Below are positions 5,953 to 7,184 of a stretch of 7,184 nucleotides of DNA, piece by piece. The stretch is taken from NCBI GenBank assembly GCA_002296125.1, contig DBHI01000072.1, positions 1 to 7,184 of the forward strand. Reading direction: 5' to 3'. Numbering within the stretch: the first letter of the stretch is position 1; the number at the start of each line of letters is the position of its first letter. The notes beneath the pieces were generated by a model, which saw only the letters and a list, made by a program, of their open reading frames with translations, ran no database searches and was not told where the DNA came from. The position numbers and the translations under genes are program-made. The DNA comes from Anaerolineales bacterium UBA832 (GTDB lineage Bacteria > Chloroflexota > Anaerolineae > Anaerolineales > UBA11657).

Positions 5953-7184
5953 ATGAATTTACAATCAAACAATTTATCGAAAACTAATGATACTGATCAA
6001 CAAAACAATTTTGTCGTATCAAGAGTCGCTGAAGATGTTAGGAATGGTAAATTTGCTGGCAGAGTACAGACTCGTTTCCCACCTGAACCAAATGGCTTTC
6101 TGCATATAGGACATGTTAAATCAATTTGTTTGAATTTTGGTATTGCTGCAGAATTTGACGGTGTTTGTGGTTTGCGTTTGGATGATACAAATCCTGTTAA
6201 CGAAAGTTTGGAATTTGTTGAGTCTATAGTTAGTGATGTAAAGTGGTTAGGGTTTGATTGGGGATCACATTTTTATTATGCTTCAGATTATTTTGAGGAT
6301 TTGTATGAATATGCTATTAAGTTGATTGGCCTTGGTAAGGCATATGTTGATACTTTGAGTACAGATGAAATTCGCACATATAGAGGTACTTTGAAAGAAA
6401 TTGGTAAAAATAGTCCTTATCGTGATCGGTCAGTGGACGAGAATTTAGATCTTTTTCGAAGAATGCGAAATGGAGATTTTGCACAAGGAGATCATGTTCT
6501 AAGAGCAAAAATAGATATGTGTCATAGCAATATGAGTATGCGTGACCCAGTTATGTATCGTATATTGCATGCAACACATCATCGCACAGGAAATGATTGG
6601 TGTATATATCCAATGTATGATTTTGCTCATGGTCAATGTGATTCTATTGAGGGGGTAACGCACTCCATATGTACTTTGGAATTTGAGAATAATAGACCTT
6701 TGTATGATTGGTTTTTGGATACACTTGATATTGATCATCCTCGTCAGATAGAATTTGCTAGGTTGAATTTGTCATATACAGTACTTAGCAAACGTAAATT
6801 GGGATTACTAGTGAATGGTGGTTACGTAAATGGATGGGATGATCCTCGCATGCCTACTATTTCAGGCATGCGTAGACGAGGTTATCCACCTATGGCGTTA
6901 AGAGAGTTTTGTGATGTTATTGGTGTCGCAAAAAGGAACAACATGGTTGATTTTGCGCTTTTGGAACATGTTATTAGACAAGAATTGAATTTGACTGCCA
7001 AAAGATATATGGGTGTTTTGAATCCAGTGAAAGTAGTTATATTAAATTATCCTGAAGATCAAACAGAATATGTTGAAGGAATTAACAACCCTGAAGATTC
7101 TGAAATGGGTACACGTCAAATCCCGTTTTCACGTGTTTTATATATTGAACATGATGACTTTATGGAAGATCCACCAAAAAAATT
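5953..7184 (+). CDS. glnS: Glutamine--tRNA ligase (GlnRS), 3' end beyond the right edge
   Basis: GlnRS, a class I synthetase, charges tRNA-Gln with glutamine using ATP. The frame is open from the ATG at 5953 for 410 codons to the window end; the E. coli enzyme has 554 residues. A GGAAA sequence lies seven bases before the ATG. Residues 1-25 are a polar, asparagine- and glutamine-rich leader. The catalytic motifs follow: PPEPNGFLHIGHVKSI with the HIGH box at 51-54, LRLDDTNP with D77 and D78, YPMYDFAHGQCDSIEGVTHS, then TLEFENNRPLYDW. The second signature is VLSKRKL (277-283), the GlnRS form of KMSKS with leucine in place of methionine. DDPRMPTISGMRRRGYP completes the core. The TLEFxxNRxLYDW and VxSKRKL blocks favour GlnRS over bacterial GluRS. 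The final visible stretch enters the beta-barrel anticodon-binding region. Whether a YqeY-like tail follows cannot be seen. Confidence 0.95.
   Translation, partial: MNLQSNNLSKTNDTDQQNNFVVSRVAEDVRNGKFAGRVQTRFPPEPNGFLHIGHVKSICLNFGIAAEFDGVCGLRLDDTNPVNESLEFVESIVSDVKWLGFDWGSHFYYASDYFEDLYEYAIKLIGLGKAYVDTLSTDEIRTYRGTLKEIGKNSPYRDRSVDENLDLFRRMRNGDFAQGDHVLRAKIDMCHSNMSMRDPVMYRILHATHHRTGNDWCIYPMYDFAHGQCDSIEGVTHSICTLEFENNRPLYDWFLDTLDIDHPRQIEFARLNLSYTVLSKRKLGLLVNGGYVNGWDDPRMPTISGMRRRGYPPMALREFCDVIGVAKRNNMVDFALLEHVIRQELNLTAKRYMGVLNPVKVVILNYPEDQTEYVEGINNPEDSEMGTRQIPFSRVLYIEHDDFMEDPPKK
6847..6872. repeat. Perfect 9-bp inverted repeat inside glnS
   Basis: CGCATGCCT (6847-6855) and AGGCATGCG (6864-6872) are exact reverse complements separated by the eight bases ACTATTTC. 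The arms are GC-richer than the surrounding gene, and the mRNA could form a stable hairpin. The sequence encodes the conserved RMPTISGMR of GlnRS, so protein constraint explains part of it. It has no T-run after it and is not a terminator. Confidence 0.6.

Larger units (their letters stand above)
1194..7184 (+). other. Probable operon: mreB, ligase, GtrA-like, GT4, thioesterase, glnS
   Basis: Six genes on one strand are separated by 29, -4, 9, 23 and 52 bp. I see no terminator-like hairpin followed by a T-run between any of them and no second convincing promoter. The first two genes use weak start codons (TTG and GTG), the others ATG. The tightest coupling is ligase to GtrA-like to GT4, which marks them as the functional core. 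The unit runs past the right edge. Co-transcription is inferred from spacing. Confidence 0.65.

Noticed and set aside
1..7184. CRISPR array, insertion sequence, defence system, tRNA or rRNA genes
   Set aside because: No spaced direct repeats, transposase motifs, terminal repeats or RNA-gene consensus were seen, and almost all of the DNA is accounted for by the seven genes.

Overview
This AT-rich window reads as chromosomal housekeeping plus envelope-glycan DNA from a bacterium. It is almost completely coding. The only gap of notable size is 100 bp between two divergent genes (1094-1193), and no gene-free stretch exceeds 300 bp. My best guess for the source is a low-GC member of the Chloroflexota (Dehalococcoidia or SAR202-like). 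This rests on the style of the MreB sequence (FSLDIGIDLGTANTLVYV, then EPSWVAIDKKTRRPLAIG) and on a GlnRS-encoding gene in a non-proteobacterial context. It comes from memory of the families, not from a search, and could be wrong.

Layout. On the minus strand, positions 1093 to 1 carry the first 364 codons of tilS (tRNA(Ile)-lysidine synthetase), cut by the left edge. The 100-bp divergent region holds two near-mirror-image extended -10 promoters, TGCTATAAT for tilS and TGGTATAAT for mreB. Both are followed by a C-rich CGCCC discriminator, and together they form an imperfect inverted repeat. The tilS promoter lies so close to the ATG that its mRNA is predicted to be leaderless. The mreB promoter leaves a short leader with a good Shine-Dalgarno sequence before a TTG start.

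Six genes on the plus strand follow with gaps of 29, -4, 9, 23 and 52 bp and probably form one operon: mreB; an O-antigen ligase/polymerase-family membrane protein; a GtrA-like small membrane protein (ATGA overlap); a GT4 family glycosyltransferase; a hotdog-fold acyl-CoA thioesterase; and glnS (glutaminyl-tRNA synthetase, first 410 codons, cut by the right edge).

How the genes fit together. The membrane polymerase/ligase, the GtrA-like protein and the GT4 enzyme form a compact module for making a lipid-linked sugar, moving it and joining it to a surface acceptor. The module sits directly behind the cytoskeletal gene mreB, where mreC, mreD and pbp2/rodA would be expected in many rod-shaped bacteria. 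That suggests, without proving it, that surface-glycan assembly is co-expressed with the MreB filament. The thioesterase, glnS and tilS look like ordinary housekeeping genes. I found no insertion sequence, CRISPR array, tRNA, rRNA, toxin-antitoxin or defence system, and no clear evidence for a wholly new system. The most interesting points are the mreB-glycan linkage, the mirror promoters with a leaderless tilS, and an altered nucleotide-binding motif in MreB.
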